DNA of 64,000 bases from Thalassoglobus sp. JC818 (GCF_040717535.1 NZ_JBFEFI010000008.1:1-64000), one strand, 5' to 3'. Counted from the stretch's first letter, positions 1-8,894 are shown. Made by a program: numbers and translations. The notes: generated by a model not told the origin, from the sequence alone.

Positions 1-7
1 ACTACTT

Positions 8-103
8 CTAGAGCAAGTTGCTCTTTCCTGTGCACTCGCTTGCACAGTTTCATAAGTTAAAAGGCTGTGCTTGCTCGTGCGAGATCGTGCATACAAAATC
101 AGA
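8..103 (-). repeat. Dispersed structured repeat, copy C
   Basis: Reverse complement of the repeat also found at 833-928 and 48995-49092. The outer end (8-40 here) is nearly identical to the copy at 49059-49092 and includes a 15-bp near-palindrome, AGAGCAA-G-TTGCTCT. The centre is diverged, but its two arms still pair (GCACAG with CTGTGC). It lies directly upstream of the DUF3124 gene, and the longest open frame of that gene would start inside the repeat. Alignment was done by eye. Confidence 0.75.
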
Positions 104-113
104 AAATGCTCCA

Positions 114-746
114 ATGCCTGGTCCCAAAGAGTTTCCGAGTTGGTTTCTGTGGCTGCTCGATCGCGGCCCGCTGGCACTGATCGCGATCTTCGTCACTCCT
201 GTTCTGATCCTGCTGCTGCTGGGTCTGTTCCTGGATGCCAGAATCGCCAACCTCGATCATCAGCAAGAGTTTCGACTTCCGAGCAGCTACACACCACCGG
301 ACGCTGAGCAATACCCGGTGACTGATGACTTCGACGGAATGGATTCTCAGTGGGTTTACGTTCCTTCTTACTCGCACGTCTATTACGAAGGAGGCTCCCC
401 TTTCCTCCTGGAAACGACTCTGAGCATTCGCAACATCGATCCGAATCGCCCGATCGCTATCGAGACAGTCGACTACTTCAATACCGACGGGAAACATCTC
501 AAGACGTTTCTGAAGAAAACGATTGAGTTGAAACCTCTCCAGACGGTTGAGTTTCTGGTTGAGCGACGCCACAGCTCGGGCGGCTCCGGAGCAAACTTTC
601 TCGTTGAATGGGTCGGGACGTCCTCAGTTGACCCGCCATTGATCGAAGCCATCATGGTCGGAACAGCCGGAGCGAATGCAATTTCTCTCTCAAGGTCCGG
701 AGTCAGCATTTCAACACCAGACTCGATGCCGGGCGAAGCTGATTGA
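114..746 (+). CDS. DUF3124 family membrane-anchored protein
   Basis: A 210-residue protein with one N-terminal transmembrane segment at about residues 17-38 (LALIAIFVTPVLILLLLGLF), followed by a periplasmic domain. The domain contains YVPSYSHVYY, TLSIRN and SGGSGANFLVEW, which are characteristic of DUF3124. The function of that family is unknown. An in-frame start at 18 exists, but its first 32 codons would come from the dispersed repeat, so ATG 114 is preferred. It is followed by a second copy of the repeat and then marC. Nothing in the context indicates a pathway. Confidence 0.75.
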   Translation: MPGPKEFPSWFLWLLDRGPLALIAIFVTPVLILLLLGLFLDARIANLDHQQEFRLPSSYTPPDAEQYPVTDDFDGMDSQWVYVPSYSHVYYEGGSPFLLETTLSIRNIDPNRPIAIETVDYFNTDGKHLKTFLKKTIELKPLQTVEFLVERRHSSGGSGANFLVEWVGTSSVDPPLIEAIMVGTAGANAISLSRSGVSISTPDSMPGEAD

Positions 747-832
747 AGTCGATGAATCGAGATTGAATGACGTGAGTCCATCAAACTGTTCTCATTGTCG
801 CAGCACCCTCAACCAGTCGACTTAGACCATTT

Positions 833-928
833 TCAGATTTGGTTTGCACTGACTCGCGCGAGCAAACTCAGCTTTCGAATGAGTGAGACCTCGCAAGAGA
901 GTGCACTGGAAAGAGCCACTTGCTCTAG
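833..928 (+). repeat. Dispersed structured repeat, copy A
   Basis: About 85 of 98 aligned positions match the copy at 48995-49092. It starts TCAGATTTGGTTTGCACTGA and ends ACTTGCTCTAG. The inner arms GCGAG and CTCGC can pair, as can the flanking CTC/GAG and GCACT/AGTGC. It lies between the DUF3124 gene and marC, and ends 14 bp before the marC start chosen here. Confidence 0.8.
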
Positions 929-941
929 AACTGCAGCTGCA

Positions 942-1577
942 ATGCAAACTCCAGACGAAATGTTAGCGACCGTCATTCTCTTATGGGCTGTTATCGACCC
1001 CATTGGAACGGTCCCCGTTTTCGTGAGCGCAACTCGGAATCGGACCGCTGAAGAAAAGAAAGAGATTGCCAGATACGCAGCGACCATCGCTGGGATGATT
1101 CTGTTGTTCTTTGCTGCCGTCGGCGAGGTCATGTTGGACGGAATGGGAGTTCCTCTTCCGGCGTTTCAGATCGCTGGGGGATTGGTGCTCTTCCTGTTCG
1201 CGATGACGATGATCTTCGGCGAAGGAAAACCCGGAAGCGAATTGAAGTCGATGGAATCAACGCACGAAACCGCCGTGTTCCCATTGGCGACCCCGTCGAT
1301 TGCGTCACCAGGAGCAATGATGGCTGTCGTGCTCCTGACTGAGAACGGACGACACTCGGTCACGCATCAGATTGTGACAGCTGGATTGATGCTCGGCGTA
1401 ATCTGTATTACCTACCTGCTCATGCGGGCATCGACACTCATCTCCAACATCATCGGGCTGGGCGGTGCAAGTGTGATCAGCCGGGTGATGGGATTGGTCC
1501 TCTCGTCGATTGCCGTGGCGAACGTTCTCGAAGGGATCAGTGAATACTTCAATCTGTCAACGACGAAGATTCCGTAA
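942..1577 (+). CDS. marC: MarC family integral membrane protein
   Basis: A 211-residue multi-spanning inner membrane protein. Hallmarks of the MarC family (UPF0056) are visible: LLWAVIDPIGTVPVFVSAT near the N-terminus, a GGLVLFLFAMTMIFGE helix, and PLATPSIASPGAMM in the middle. Length and hydrophobic pattern fit the usual 200-220 residues. The biological role of MarC proteins is not established; an early link to multiple antibiotic resistance was not upheld. The open frame extends back to 795, but that extension reads through the repeat at 833-928, so ATG 942 was chosen; ATG 960 is the alternative. No strong ribosome-binding site is visible. Confidence 0.85.
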   Translation: MQTPDEMLATVILLWAVIDPIGTVPVFVSATRNRTAEEKKEIARYAATIAGMILLFFAAVGEVMLDGMGVPLPAFQIAGGLVLFLFAMTMIFGEGKPGSELKSMESTHETAVFPLATPSIASPGAMMAVVLLTENGRHSVTHQIVTAGLMLGVICITYLLMRASTLISNIIGLGGASVISRVMGLVLSSIAVANVLEGISEYFNLSTTKIP

Positions 1578-1584
1578 GAGACGA

Positions 1585-3078
1585 TCACAGAGTCGTCGGG
1601 TTCTGCTGGGGAACGACGACAGTCGGAGCGACAGGAAACGTAGATCGATTTTCGCGCCACCATTCTTTCCAACGGATGAACGCGGGCTCCCAAACATCCC
1701 GTTCTCGATTCCAATCTTCAATGGGAATTCCCATCGTCTCCTCAGTCAGCCGAAGCAGCCCACGGGCAGACTCCATACGAACAATTCCATCATCGTCGTC
1801 CAAAGTTTGAATCAGATCCGGCACCATCCAGATTGGGGCGGTGTCGGCAATAATCCTGATCGCCAACTGTCGCTGTGCGGATTCATTCACCGATTCGTCA
1901 GAGCTGACGAATCGCATCAACGGCAGTGCTGCAAATTCGCCGAGGTTTCTCAAATCACGTTCAAACATCGACGAGAGTTTCGTCCGCCCGATCTGAGCGA
2001 GCAAGGCATCGACGCGTTTCGTTAACTCAGGATTGCCATGCCCAGCGAGTGTCAACAGTGGCTGCATCCAGCGTTCTTCAGAAAGAATGTCCTGACTCGA
2101 TTCCCGCACGTTGACCTCTCCATCGGCCAGTGTGAAAAATGTTCCCGGGAGCAGAGTCCGGTCGACACCGTTCAAACAGACATCGACTGATCCGAGAGCG
2201 GCAGCGACTTGAAGAGACTGATCGGGAGCACACGAAGCGAGACTTTCAGCGTTGGAATGGCACATTAATCGCCAATTCAAATCGTCTTTCTCCGGTGTCG
2301 TTTCGCCGCCAGCAGTCTTTACTTTCAAGGGAGTATCGGTTGATGCTCGAAACCATACCTGCCCACGCACAAGTTCAACTTCGTCGCCGGAGTGCACCTT
2401 AATTTCACTCGACTCATTGAGTCGGACGCGGCTTCCCGTCGTCGTTTCAAGTTCACAAAGAACGCCTTCTTCCGTTCGAACCGATCCAGAGGTGGGGCAA
2501 CCGAACGTGGGAAGTGAAACCATTTCGATCTCACTCCAGGGTTCGTTTTCCTTCGCTCGAATCGAGACCTTGCCAGTGGCATGAATCAGGTGAGCGGCAG
2601 TGTCGCTTTCGGTGATTGGCCATTCGTTTGCAAATTCCAACCCAACGTCCGAGGGAGGCTCCTCAGCAGGACTCTCCACCTGCTGTTCAGCGACGATCGG
2701 TTCCGGGTCGTTAAGAGGTCGCAGCCACAAAACGGCGAGGACAAATCCAATCAACGCAGAAGCTGCGCAACTGAGCACGGTGTTCCACTTGAACCGAGCC
2801 GAATCGAGTGACTGGTTCGATCGCGGAAAACTGCTCGCACTTTTCGTTACATCTCTTTGTGAAATCTCGAAGAGAACTCGATCAGCGATTGAGAGAGATC
2901 GATCAAGATTCTCAGAACCGAGCTTGAGGAGGTCCAGATGAACCGATCGCACCTGTTGAGCGAAGGCGCGACAGGTCTGGCACTCCGCGAGGTGCTGCAG
3001 AACGATGTCGCCATCCGGGTCAGCCGAGAAGTGATCGGGACTTTCACAGATTCGTTGTTGAATCGATTCGCAACGCAT
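1585..3078 (-). CDS. FecR-domain anti-sigma-like protein with HEAT-type C-terminus
   Basis: A 497-residue protein whose gene follows the ECF sigma gene after 10 bp. The N-terminus carries H29-x3-C33-x2-C36, the core of a zinc-finger anti-sigma domain. A transmembrane helix follows at about residues 98-120. The periplasmic part has a FecR-type region (HATGKVSIRA to VRGQVWFRAS) and a C-terminal region of about 170 residues with HEAT-like helices. Established pattern: such proteins hold an ECF sigma factor at the membrane. Inference: this one controls the sigma factor encoded upstream. The HEAT-like tail is unusual for a FecR protein and could sense a protein ligand. Confidence 0.75.
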   Translation of the reverse strand: MRCESIQQRICESPDHFSADPDGDIVLQHLAECQTCRAFAQQVRSVHLDLLKLGSENLDRSLSIADRVLFEISQRDVTKSASSFPRSNQSLDSARFKWNTVLSCAASALIGFVLAVLWLRPLNDPEPIVAEQQVESPAEEPPSDVGLEFANEWPITESDTAAHLIHATGKVSIRAKENEPWSEIEMVSLPTFGCPTSGSVRTEEGVLCELETTTGSRVRLNESSEIKVHSGDEVELVRGQVWFRASTDTPLKVKTAGGETTPEKDDLNWRLMCHSNAESLASCAPDQSLQVAAALGSVDVCLNGVDRTLLPGTFFTLADGEVNVRESSQDILSEERWMQPLLTLAGHGNPELTKRVDALLAQIGRTKLSSMFERDLRNLGEFAALPLMRFVSSDESVNESAQRQLAIRIIADTAPIWMVPDLIQTLDDDDGIVRMESARGLLRLTEETMGIPIEDWNRERDVWEPAFIRWKEWWRENRSTFPVAPTVVVPQQNPTTL

Positions 3079-3088
3079 ATCCTCCCCC

Positions 3089-3658
3089 CTACTCTTTCAA
3101 CTCAACGAGGCTGGCAAGCTGACAGGCCAGTTGGTGACGCGCTTTCGTCAGTCGCGTGTTGACAGTTGCCCGTGAGACTCCCACAAGTGCTGCGATTTCT
3201 TCGTATGTCATTTCGTCGTAATAGAAGAGCATGAGTGGTTCCCGGAGATCCTCTGGAAGTTGATCAATCGCCTCTTCCAGGCGCTCACGTTGCTCTTCGT
3301 CTTCTGCCTGAATCTGGGGAGAGTTATTGCTGCCGCCAACCGATCGGCCTCGACTCAGCCCATTGGCCTGAATTCCGTTGATGGCGCGTCTCTTGGCTGC
3401 GGTGGACCTTTGCCAATCTGTACAAACATGGCTTGCGATTGAGCGAAGCCAACTCCCAAATTTCTCGGGATGTGCCAGCCGACCGAGATCGGCAAATCCG
3501 CGAATGAGTGTCTCTTGTGCTAAATCTTCTGCGACGTGGTGATGGCCGATTTTCGCGCGGCAGATGGCAAGAATGCGGGGAGCCCATCTGCGCACAAGTT
3601 GATCTCTCGCGAGGGATTCCCCGTGGCGAGTTCGATGAACCAACTCTGCATCGGTCAT
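3089..3658 (-). CDS. ECF-type RNA polymerase sigma factor
   Basis: A 189-residue sigma-70 family protein. Region 2 is visible as DAELVHRTRHGESLARDQLV through AEDLAQETLIRGFADLGR, and region 4 as LPEDLREPLMLFYYDEMTYE followed by the helix-turn-helix IAALVGVSRATVNTRLTKAR. ATG 3658 is chosen because AGGAG lies 6 bases upstream; a frame from 3748 also exists. It forms an operon with the downstream FecR/HEAT protein, so it is probably membrane-sequestered and released by a signal. The regulon cannot be read from this window. The secreted HEWGTFTS protein gene is divergently placed and could be a target. Confidence 0.9.
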   Translation of the reverse strand: MTDAELVHRTRHGESLARDQLVRRWAPRILAICRAKIGHHHVAEDLAQETLIRGFADLGRLAHPEKFGSWLRSIASHVCTDWQRSTAAKRRAINGIQANGLSRGRSVGGSNNSPQIQAEDEEQRERLEEAIDQLPEDLREPLMLFYYDEMTYEEIAALVGVSRATVNTRLTKARHQLACQLASLVELKE

Positions 3659-3846
3659 CCGTCGCTCCTGACCACTCCTTGACAATTTCCTTCTCTCCAA
3701 CAAGTCGAGTGAGACTCTCGATGAGGATGGAGAAAAATCAGCATTCAAATGATTTTTCTCGAAATTCTCAGATTCCGCCAGTCGCTGGCTCTCCCGGATT
3801 CGACCAAAAGGTGTCTGAACTCTCAGTCCGAACCGGAGACAATCAC

Positions 3847-5316
3847 ATGAAATGTTTGTTCCTCTTGCCTTCCCTCGTTGGTGCTCTCATCTGTTGTACG
3901 TTCGCGATCAATCTGACTGCGAACTCAAAGCAGGTCGATTCATCAGATCTTTCAAATTCTGATACCGAGACGACGAATGGCCAACTCGCTGATTCCCCAC
4001 TGATTGTTCATGAATGGGGAACATTCACCAGCTTCTCGGGATCTGACGGAATTCATCTCGCTTTCCGGCCGCTCGTCGAGAACGATCTCCCGCATTTCGT
4101 TTCAACGATCCGACCGACGTGGTCGCGACTCTTCTCGAAGCAATCGATTCGTGCCATCCAACGCATGGAGACACCGATCACATACTTCTACACGGATGTT
4201 GAACGTGACGTGGAAGTCAACGTCGAGTTTCCGGAAGGTCTTTTGACGGAGTATTTTCCGCCTGTTCGTGCTGTGCTTCCAGAGATGAAAAGTTTCGCTC
4301 CGACTCCGTTTCAACAGGGAATCGATCCTAAGATCCCGCTCGAAAATGGAAAACTCGACTGGGGAACGATCCATCTGATTCCTCCTCAGTCGTTGCGACC
4401 AGTGCTCAATGACGAAGAGCTATCTCGCCGCATTGGACACGGCGTCGAGAAACTGCTCATGGAACCGGAACAGAGATATCCGCACTACTTCGCAGCCCGA
4501 AACACCGATTCTGCAATCGTCCAAGTTCGAACGGGGGAAGCGCCGAACTCCATCGACTATTTCGAGAAATTTCTCTTCTACCGCGGCGTCGGCAACTTTG
4601 ATCTTCCCATTTCTGCAAAGGAAGCGACCGACGGAACGTTCACATTGTCGAACACCGGCGATGAAGAAATCCGATCCATTTTTCTGATCGAAGTCAAAAA
4701 TGAAGCCGTGCGATTTCGCAAGTTCGACCGCGTCGAGGCACAAAGCAACATCACTCTCGAACACGCTTCTGATTGGAGTGACATTGAACCGCTCGCCACT
4801 GAAATGACCTCTGCTCTCGTTGAGGAAGGGCTCTATGAGAAAGAAGCACGGTCGATGGTCGAGTGCTGGAAATCGTCATGGTTCGGAGAAGAAGGAACGC
4901 GTGTGCTGTATATGGTTCCCACACACATCACCGAGACTCTGCTCCCACTAAATGTCACACCGCAGCCCGACGAAGTCGTGCGAGTGCTGGTGGGACGAAT
5001 GGAGATTATGCCGAAAGAAACGGAACAGCGAGTCCTCGATCTCGTGACAAAAAGTGCGGAAGCACGGACACAAGCAACCCAGAACAAAACTGAGTTCAAG
5101 AGCCCTGCACTCAAATCCCTCCTCAGCATGGGCCGTCTCGCTGAACCCGCTCTCAGCCGGATTCGTGTCTTGTCAACGGACCAGTCGATCCAAACAGAAG
5201 CCAATCAACTGATTCGGGAGCTCAAAGCTTCGACCGATCAACACGTTTCGAACGTCGAAATCCCTTGGCAAAACTTGCCCAACCTCTCCGAGGTTGCTAT
5301 CTGGTCGAGTAATTAA
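3847..5316 (+). CDS. Secreted protein with HEWGTFTS motif, function unknown
   Basis: A 489-residue protein with a clear signal peptide (MKCLFLLPSLVGALICCTFA). The mature N-terminus has IVHEWGTFTSFSGSDG, a motif I recognise from uncharacterised secreted proteins of planctomycetes and some other bacteria. The body looks beta-rich (YFYTDVERDVEVNVEFPEG, DVEVN). The last 60 residues are helical with a HEAT-like look (SLLSMGRLAEPALSRIRV). No catalytic motif is evident. ATG 3847 is chosen because the longer frame to 3508 would run antisense through the sigma gene and lose the signal peptide. It lies divergent to the ECF sigma gene. Confidence 0.7.
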   Translation: MKCLFLLPSLVGALICCTFAINLTANSKQVDSSDLSNSDTETTNGQLADSPLIVHEWGTFTSFSGSDGIHLAFRPLVENDLPHFVSTIRPTWSRLFSKQSIRAIQRMETPITYFYTDVERDVEVNVEFPEGLLTEYFPPVRAVLPEMKSFAPTPFQQGIDPKIPLENGKLDWGTIHLIPPQSLRPVLNDEELSRRIGHGVEKLLMEPEQRYPHYFAARNTDSAIVQVRTGEAPNSIDYFEKFLFYRGVGNFDLPISAKEATDGTFTLSNTGDEEIRSIFLIEVKNEAVRFRKFDRVEAQSNITLEHASDWSDIEPLATEMTSALVEEGLYEKEARSMVECWKSSWFGEEGTRVLYMVPTHITETLLPLNVTPQPDEVVRVLVGRMEIMPKETEQRVLDLVTKSAEARTQATQNKTEFKSPALKSLLSMGRLAEPALSRIRVLSTDQSIQTEANQLIRELKASTDQHVSNVEIPWQNLPNLSEVAIWSSN

Positions 5317-5423
5317 TGCATTTTCAATGCGATGAGTGACTGACAGAAGCCATTTGATTTGAAACGTCTCACTTTGAGATTGATTGTTGAAACGAACAAG
5401 TTTCTGGAGTTATTCTCGATGGT

Positions 5424-6344
5424 ATGAAAACAGGTGAACATGCTTCGCAACGCGGTGCCACTGTCTGTGCTGTCTGCCGAACTCCGCTGCCTTTAAGTTC
5501 CCGAGGGTTACACCCAGTGTGCTCCTCGGGAACTTGTCGTCGTACATATCACGCGAAACTGGCACGTGGCGAAGCTCAATGCGATCGATGTCAAGCTTTC
5601 CTGACGACGTCTGAAAAAGTTTCCGGTCGCCAATGTCGGAGAACAAGCTGCCGAAACGAATCGCGTGATCTCCAACGCATCGAATCACACGAAGCTTATC
5701 GTGAAGATCTCAAAGAGAAGATCCGTGCTCTCTCAGTGGTGGACGCTGAACGACACGGAATCGATCTGCCCATTCTCCATGAGCCAGCGATCGTCCCCTC
5801 TCAAGGACGAATGCTTACTCCACTTCCAAGTGAGCGACGAGAAGCATTTCTCGAAGGACTCACTTCGCTCGTCAATGAAAACTTCGAAAAGTATCCAGAT
5901 CCCGAGACCGATCCGCCTGAAGAAGACTTTGGTGAGTCGTTAGACGAGTCAGAAGCCAAGATCGTCGGCCAAGCTTGTGCGACCTGCCAGGGGTGGTGCT
6001 GTCAGGGAGGGGGAAATTCTCTCGCGTACTTGGACCATCCGGTAATTTTGCGAATGAGAGCACAACATCCGCACTTCACTCCTGATCAGATTGTTGAGAC
6101 CTACGCCAACCATCTTGGAAGCGTGACGTATGCAGGTTCATGCTTTTTTCATGGCGAAAATGGCTGCTTCCTTCCTCCGGAAATGCGGGCTGCGATCTGT
6201 CATCGCTATCTCTGTTCTGACCTCACTCAACTTCAGGTCCAAGTGAAAGCCTTTCCCGAGACGGTTGGGTACGTCGCAGCAGTTCATTCATCTCAGATTC
6301 AGCGAATTTCCCCGCTTGAACTCTCTTCTAACGAGGCTTCGTAA
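5424..6344 (+). CDS. Cys-rich metal-binding protein, YkgJ-like C-terminal half
   Basis: A 306-residue cytoplasmic protein. The first 80 residues hold two zinc-ribbon-like Cys clusters (CAVC with a downstream C-x4-C, and CDRC with C-x4-C). A charged linker follows. The C-terminal half has CATCQGWCC and a later C, CFF, C, C-x5-C series, which matches the putative Fe-S or zinc cluster arrangement of the YkgJ family (CxxCxxxCC plus distal Cys). The family's function is not well defined. The gene stands alone, convergent with the sulfatase gene 76 bp away. The N-terminal ribbons suggest nucleic-acid or protein contact, but that is inference. Confidence 0.6.
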   Translation: MKTGEHASQRGATVCAVCRTPLPLSSRGLHPVCSSGTCRRTYHAKLARGEAQCDRCQAFLTTSEKVSGRQCRRTSCRNESRDLQRIESHEAYREDLKEKIRALSVVDAERHGIDLPILHEPAIVPSQGRMLTPLPSERREAFLEGLTSLVNENFEKYPDPETDPPEEDFGESLDESEAKIVGQACATCQGWCCQGGGNSLAYLDHPVILRMRAQHPHFTPDQIVETYANHLGSVTYAGSCFFHGENGCFLPPEMRAAICHRYLCSDLTQLQVQVKAFPETVGYVAAVHSSQIQRISPLELSSNEAS

Positions 6345-6420
6345 AGCGAATTCAATCAATTCTGCTTGAGTTACATGAATCGTTTTAGATGAAGTTCGCT
6401 GTGTTTGATTAAAGAACGAT

Positions 6421-7830
6421 TTATTCGTTGATCCTGCCGACTTCCCGCTCACCATCACGCATCTCTTCCTGAAAGAGAACAGCCATACCACGAAGCTTGC
6501 GGATGATCTCCGGATTCCGAACAGGCTTCGACTCCGAAGGGTCAGATTCCAAGTTGAAGAGTTCTAAGCTTGGGTTGAGGACGAGTTTCCATTGCTTCCA
6601 TCGAACAGCGGCCAACGCTCCTTGACTTCCGTGGTAGAAGAAAGCGTTCTGATACTCTTCACGAGTGACGAGGTCGCTCCATTCATCGCCGGGATTCCAG
6701 GGTCGGCGTTCCAGAATCTTTCCGTTCAGAGAGTCAGCAATTATCGGATCGTCGAGCCCGGTCGCTTTCCCGGTCAAAAGAGCAGAGAGATCTCGCCCGT
6801 CGATGACGCGGTCCTCTGGAACGGAAATTCCTGCGAACGAACCGAGTGTGGGATACCAATCCATGGCATGGACGATCTCGCGGCAGACTTCGCCTTGCTC
6901 GATTCCCAAGCCGGGTCCCCACACGATTGCTGGCACCCGAATTCCAGCTTCGAACGTCGTCAGTTTTCTGCCGATGAGCGGTTGTTGCGGATTTCTTCCA
7001 GGTCCCCGTCCGTTATCGGACAGATAAACGACGATCGTCTGTTGATCGAGCTCTAATTCTTTGAGCGTGTTCACCAGTCGCCCAACATGAAAATCGAGTT
7101 CTTGAATGGCATCACCATACTCTCCGAAGTCAGATGACCCTCGAAATTCCGGGCTGACTCCCAAAGGATTATGTAACATCGTATGCGGCAGATATACGAA
7201 GAACGGCTTGTTCTTGTTCTCTGTAATAAACCGAATACATTCATCGGTATAAACCTTTGTGAGTTCATTCGGATCAGCTGGCCGTTTGACGACCTCACTT
7301 CCTCGCAAGACAGGAACGCCTCCGCTTTGCTCGAAATAACGAGTTTCAACTGGATCGAGATTGTGAAGCAAACCGAAGTACTCATCAAATCCCTGATTCA
7401 TCGGTAGAAACGGCTCATGAAACCCGAGATGCCACTTCCCGATACAGCTCGTTGCATAGCCGTTTTCCGAGAAGAGTTCCGCCAGTGTCAGTTCGCTGGG
7501 GTTAAGTCCCACACGGGAATCAGCCCGTTGAACCCAGGTCTCAAGACCAACACGTCGGGGGTAACACCCCGTCAGCAAACCAGCTCGAGATGGGCTGCAA
7601 ATTGGAGCGGCAGCGTAGTAGTCAGTGAAGCGAATTCCTTCGGCGGCGATGCGATCAATTACTGGCGTGTGGAATTCTGTCGCACCATAACATCCGAGAT
7701 CGTAGTAGCCCTGATCGTCGATCAGCATCAGAATCACATTCGGCGGTCGCTGATCCCCGCTCGCATGCAGTGAAAAGACGTGAAAGAAAAGCACTAGGTA
7801 GAAAGGAATGATCGAATGCACGTTTACCAT
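6421..7830 (-). CDS. Secreted sulfatase, arylsulfatase A-like
   Basis: A 469-residue protein with a signal peptide (MVNVHSIIPFYLVLFFHVFS). NVILMLIDDQGYYDLGCYG gives the N-terminal metal ligands (D38, D39). The formylglycine signature is C78-S-P-S-R-A-G-L-L-T-G. LSDNGRGPG supplies distal active-site ligands. It would hydrolyse sulfate esters, probably of a polysaccharide, after Cys78 is converted to formylglycine. AAGG lies 9 bases before ATG 7830. Large sulfatase sets are typical of planctomycetes. The substrate cannot be deduced from the sequence. Confidence 0.9.
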   Translation of the reverse strand: MVNVHSIIPFYLVLFFHVFSLHASGDQRPPNVILMLIDDQGYYDLGCYGATEFHTPVIDRIAAEGIRFTDYYAAAPICSPSRAGLLTGCYPRRVGLETWVQRADSRVGLNPSELTLAELFSENGYATSCIGKWHLGFHEPFLPMNQGFDEYFGLLHNLDPVETRYFEQSGGVPVLRGSEVVKRPADPNELTKVYTDECIRFITENKNKPFFVYLPHTMLHNPLGVSPEFRGSSDFGEYGDAIQELDFHVGRLVNTLKELELDQQTIVVYLSDNGRGPGRNPQQPLIGRKLTTFEAGIRVPAIVWGPGLGIEQGEVCREIVHAMDWYPTLGSFAGISVPEDRVIDGRDLSALLTGKATGLDDPIIADSLNGKILERRPWNPGDEWSDLVTREEYQNAFFYHGSQGALAAVRWKQWKLVLNPSLELFNLESDPSESKPVRNPEIIRKLRGMAVLFQEEMRDGEREVGRINE

Positions 7831-7956
7831 TTAAGAAAGCCTTTTCTCTCTCAGCGATGTCTCTCGACAATCACAAGACTCTGACACTCACCCTGAAGCC
7901 GCTTCGCAAAAAATGAGAGAGCAACTGACGATCTCCCACAGAAGACGAGCAGTCAC

Positions 7957-8436
7957 TCAATAGCTGTCTTCTTGATTCGATGCCGAGGAAGGCTGCTCAC
8001 CTTGAGTCTCGCAGAAGCGTTTGAGGCGGTCCAACTCTTGTTGAGTTGCCTTGCAACTCGAAGTTTTCATGAGCCAGCCGAACATAAAGAAGAACACTTT
8101 CAAGAAACCCTTGGGCGTGACGGTTGAGAGTTGGGTGACTCGTGTCTTCGCTCCGAGATATTCAAACCGATACTCTGCGTCGATATCGAAGAGTTCTCCG
8201 GTGAGATGAATCGCGTGAAATTTCGGAGGATCATAGGCGGTGACCTCTCCCAAAAACTCCATTCGATTTCCGCCTTCTGCGGTTACCGTTCGAAACGTCG
8301 ATCCAATGACGTCGGGAGTTTCGTCGATGACTTCATCTTCGACAACAACTCGACTCCATTCCGGGACGTGATCGATTGTTAGAAAAAAGACATCTTCTAT
8401 CGATCGCTGAATCTCTACGCTGGCCTCCGTTTGCAT
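7957..8436 (-). CDS. SRPBCC (START-like) superfamily protein
   Basis: A 159-residue protein with the beginning typical of polyketide cyclase/dehydrase-type SRPBCC proteins (EASVEIQRSIEDVFFLTIDH). The later strands (DPPKFHAIHLTGELFDIDAE, TRVTQLSTVTPKG) and the C-terminal helix with FFMFGWLM also fit. These folds form a hydrophobic cavity for small ligands; the ligand is unknown. ATG 8436 is preferred over 8475 because AAGGCAGG lies just upstream and the domain starts right after it. It reads in the same direction as the sulfatase gene, but 126 bp separates them. Confidence 0.75.
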   Translation of the reverse strand: MQTEASVEIQRSIEDVFFLTIDHVPEWSRVVVEDEVIDETPDVIGSTFRTVTAEGGNRMEFLGEVTAYDPPKFHAIHLTGELFDIDAEYRFEYLGAKTRVTQLSTVTPKGFLKVFFFMFGWLMKTSSCKATQQELDRLKRFCETQGEQPSSASNQEDSY

Positions 8437-8714
8437 CGACCTGCCTTCCCAACAAATGCCTGAAAAGTTCACCACTTTCGAGTCTAGTCATTGATTGCAT
8501 TCAGTGACAGCTTGCTGAATCTGGAACGGATTGTGAAGCAAACTCCGGGCGCTGGACTTTTCTCGAAAAACTGCCAAGACAGCTGTCAGGTTTCGAATTG
8601 GTGCTCGTATTGAAGGTGAGAAGAGCAAGCTGGCTGTTGCAGAAGTCAGACGACTACGCCCGACATTCGGTACTGGCTCTTCGTCCGAAAACACATTGAA
8701 TGGAGATCGATGCG

Positions 8715-8894
8715 ATGGTTCGTGAGGTTCGCTTGAGCTGGGACAGTCATTTTCCGATGCCGGAAGAACTGACGATGAGCGACTGGGATGTTGACGATTC
8801 CCCCTTTGAATCTCCTAAGAGATCAAAGCGGAAGCAGCGGGAGTCTTCTCGTCCAGATCCGAACAGACTTACGGACAACACCGAACGAAGCTAA
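8715..8894 (+). CDS. Small hydrophilic hypothetical protein
   Basis: A 59-residue frame starting MVREVRLSWDSH with a lysine/arginine-rich tail (SKRKQRESSRPD). GGAG lies 9 bases before ATG 8715; an in-frame ATG at 8700 is also possible. There is no recognised family. It sits 69 bp before the ribbon-helix-helix-like gene on the same strand, so the two might be co-transcribed. A GGACAAC/GTTGTCC hairpin overlaps its 3' end. It could be a chance frame. Confidence 0.35.
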   Translation: MVREVRLSWDSHFPMPEELTMSDWDVDDSPFESPKRSKRKQRESSRPDPNRLTDNTERS

